IMG/VR virus record: IMGVR_UViG_3300031227_000141
Coordinates: 1-40,154 of that record
DNA: 40,154 nucleotides
Source: a virus
Reading direction: 5' to 3' (one strand)
The notes under the pieces are model-generated. The model saw nothing but the letters and a program-made list of their open reading frames with translations. It did no database searches and was not told where the DNA came from. The first letter of the stretch is position 1. Each line of letters opens with the position of its first letter. Of the stretch, positions 39,447 to 40,154 are shown in pieces. Position numbers and translations under genes: made by a program.

Positions 39447-40154
39447 GTACAAGAATAAAGCTCTAATCTACTCCCCTAAAACATGGAAAGGAGTGTCCAA
39501 GAAAACACGGGAAAGGATGGGCGATTTTGAACTGGCGAGAGAGATAGTGCTAAGACTGGAAGACTCAAAACCAATCTCACACTATAGCAAGAGCGAAGCG
39601 GGCTCTAGGGCTCTTAATGTATTTCATCCGTCAGAAATCTCAGGGTGCTTACTGCGTCTGTGGTTTTGCTACAGTGGAGAAAGGGCAGCTGCCAGAAAGA
39701 TTACGGCTGCCACCAGACTGACGTTCCGAATAGGAACAGGCGTGCACGAAATAGCCGTGCTTCCTGTACTAAAGGACATGTTTGGTGATCACTGCCTTCT
39801 TGAGGAACCTATTAGCATAAAAGCGGGTCAGATGTTCCCTGAGGATGATGAGCCGGATGAGCTACTGGTCGTAGGACACACAGACGCCATCATACTGGTC
39901 GATATCCTAGGAATGCTGGTAGGAGTGGAGCTCAAATCCGCTAAAAAGTCCTCGTTCGCTACAGTCATGAAGAAAGGGCCGTACGAGTCCAACCTTATGC
40001 AGAAAGAGACGTACCTAAGAGGCTTCAACGCCGACATATTCTGCGTGCTGTTCTGCAATAAAAATGACTCAGAGCTTATGCCCTTCTACTACGAGCCAGA
40101 CGAAGAAGTCTGGACAGCGATAAAAAGGCGCGTAGGCACTGTTCGATCTCTCGC
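39439..40154 (+). CDS. Cas4/RecB-type PD-(D/E)XK nuclease, 3'-truncated by window edge
   Basis: The first 238 residues of a gene that runs off the window, starting at ATG 39439 with AGGAGGG upstream and overlapping the previous stop by eight bases. It shows the Cas4/RecB-type order: FHPSEISGCLLRLW (Cys70), GTGVHEI (His103), VVGHTDAI (Asp149), VGVELKSAKK (Glu164, Lys166) and LMQKETYL (Gln188). The first Cys could be part of an iron-sulfur site if the missing C-terminus has three more. It should be a DNA exonuclease working with the RecA-like protein. It lies far from any CRISPR array and is not part of one. Confidence 0.85.
   Translation, partial: MDEYKNKALIYSPKTWKGVSKKTRERMGDFELAREIVLRLEDSKPISHYSKSEAGSRALNVFHPSEISGCLLRLWFCYSGERAAARKITAATRLTFRIGTGVHEIAVLPVLKDMFGDHCLLEEPISIKAGQMFPEDDEPDELLVVGHTDAIILVDILGMLVGVELKSAKKSSFATVMKKGPYESNLMQKETYLRGFNADIFCVLFCNKNDSELMPFYYEPDEEVWTAIKRRVGTVRSL

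Noticed and set aside
39439-40154. Cas4-like nuclease as sign of a CRISPR system
   Set aside because: No repeat-spacer array or other cas gene is seen. Cas4-like nucleases are common in phage recombination modules.

Overview
The window is part of the genome of a double-stranded DNA tailed bacteriophage. The evidence is a terminase large subunit with ATPase and nuclease motifs, a portal protein, a prohead serine protease, a spike-type tail-tip protein and a complete phage replication/recombination set, packed tightly with ATGA/TAATG stop-start overlaps and Shine-Dalgarno (SD) sites. No rRNA, tRNA, CRISPR array or insertion sequence was seen. The spike suggests a contractile-tail or similar baseplate-bearing virion. 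The host cannot be named from the sequence, but promoters of the TTGACA/TATAAT type indicate a bacterium with a conventional primary sigma factor.

Layout. Positions 1-25610 are mainly the virion and packaging module, transcribed leftward in three stretches. Block 25610-20200 holds a virion-like protein, a zinc-binding protein, a probable frameshifted Gly/Ala-rich protein and the portal. Block 19253-6836 opens with a giant single-chain RNA polymerase (beta and beta' in one polypeptide) and continues with two small membrane-like proteins, the spike, a 650-residue protein, two unknowns and a membrane-linked HExxH metallopeptidase. The terminase (6475-4736) and a head-assembly block (3473-1: unknown, small membrane-like protein, prohead protease, acidic partial protein) follow. 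Three short rightward islands interrupt this module: 3600-4688 (helix-turn-helix regulator plus Lys/Ala-rich protein), 6524-6877, and 19379-20131 (four tiny proteins, two rich in Cys). Two islands end in clear hairpins placed between converging genes.

Positions 25766-40154 form one rightward replication/recombination module. It runs: Cys-containing small protein, XRE regulator, SF2 helicase carrying an HNH intein, small unknown, family-4-like uracil-DNA glycosylase, three unknowns, a sigma70-like promoter, DnaB-like helicase, DnaG-like primase, Cys-rich protein (candidate single-strand DNA binder), family A DNA polymerase, HU, zinc-ribbon protein, RecA/UvsX-like recombinase, a RecU/Hjc-like nuclease and a Cas4/RecB-like nuclease cut by the window edge.

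How the genes fit together. The rightward module can carry out helicase loading, priming, synthesis, proofreading, recombination and uracil repair. The leftward module builds and fills the head and the tail tip. The RNA polymerase gene lies inside the virion operon, not among replication genes, so it may be made late and packaged as a virion polymerase. That is inference. The strongest leads are this fused polymerase, a short F-x-K-[IVL]-A-like peptide recurring near the N-termini of virion-module proteins, the probable -1 frameshift at about 22616, and the intein in the helicase P-loop.
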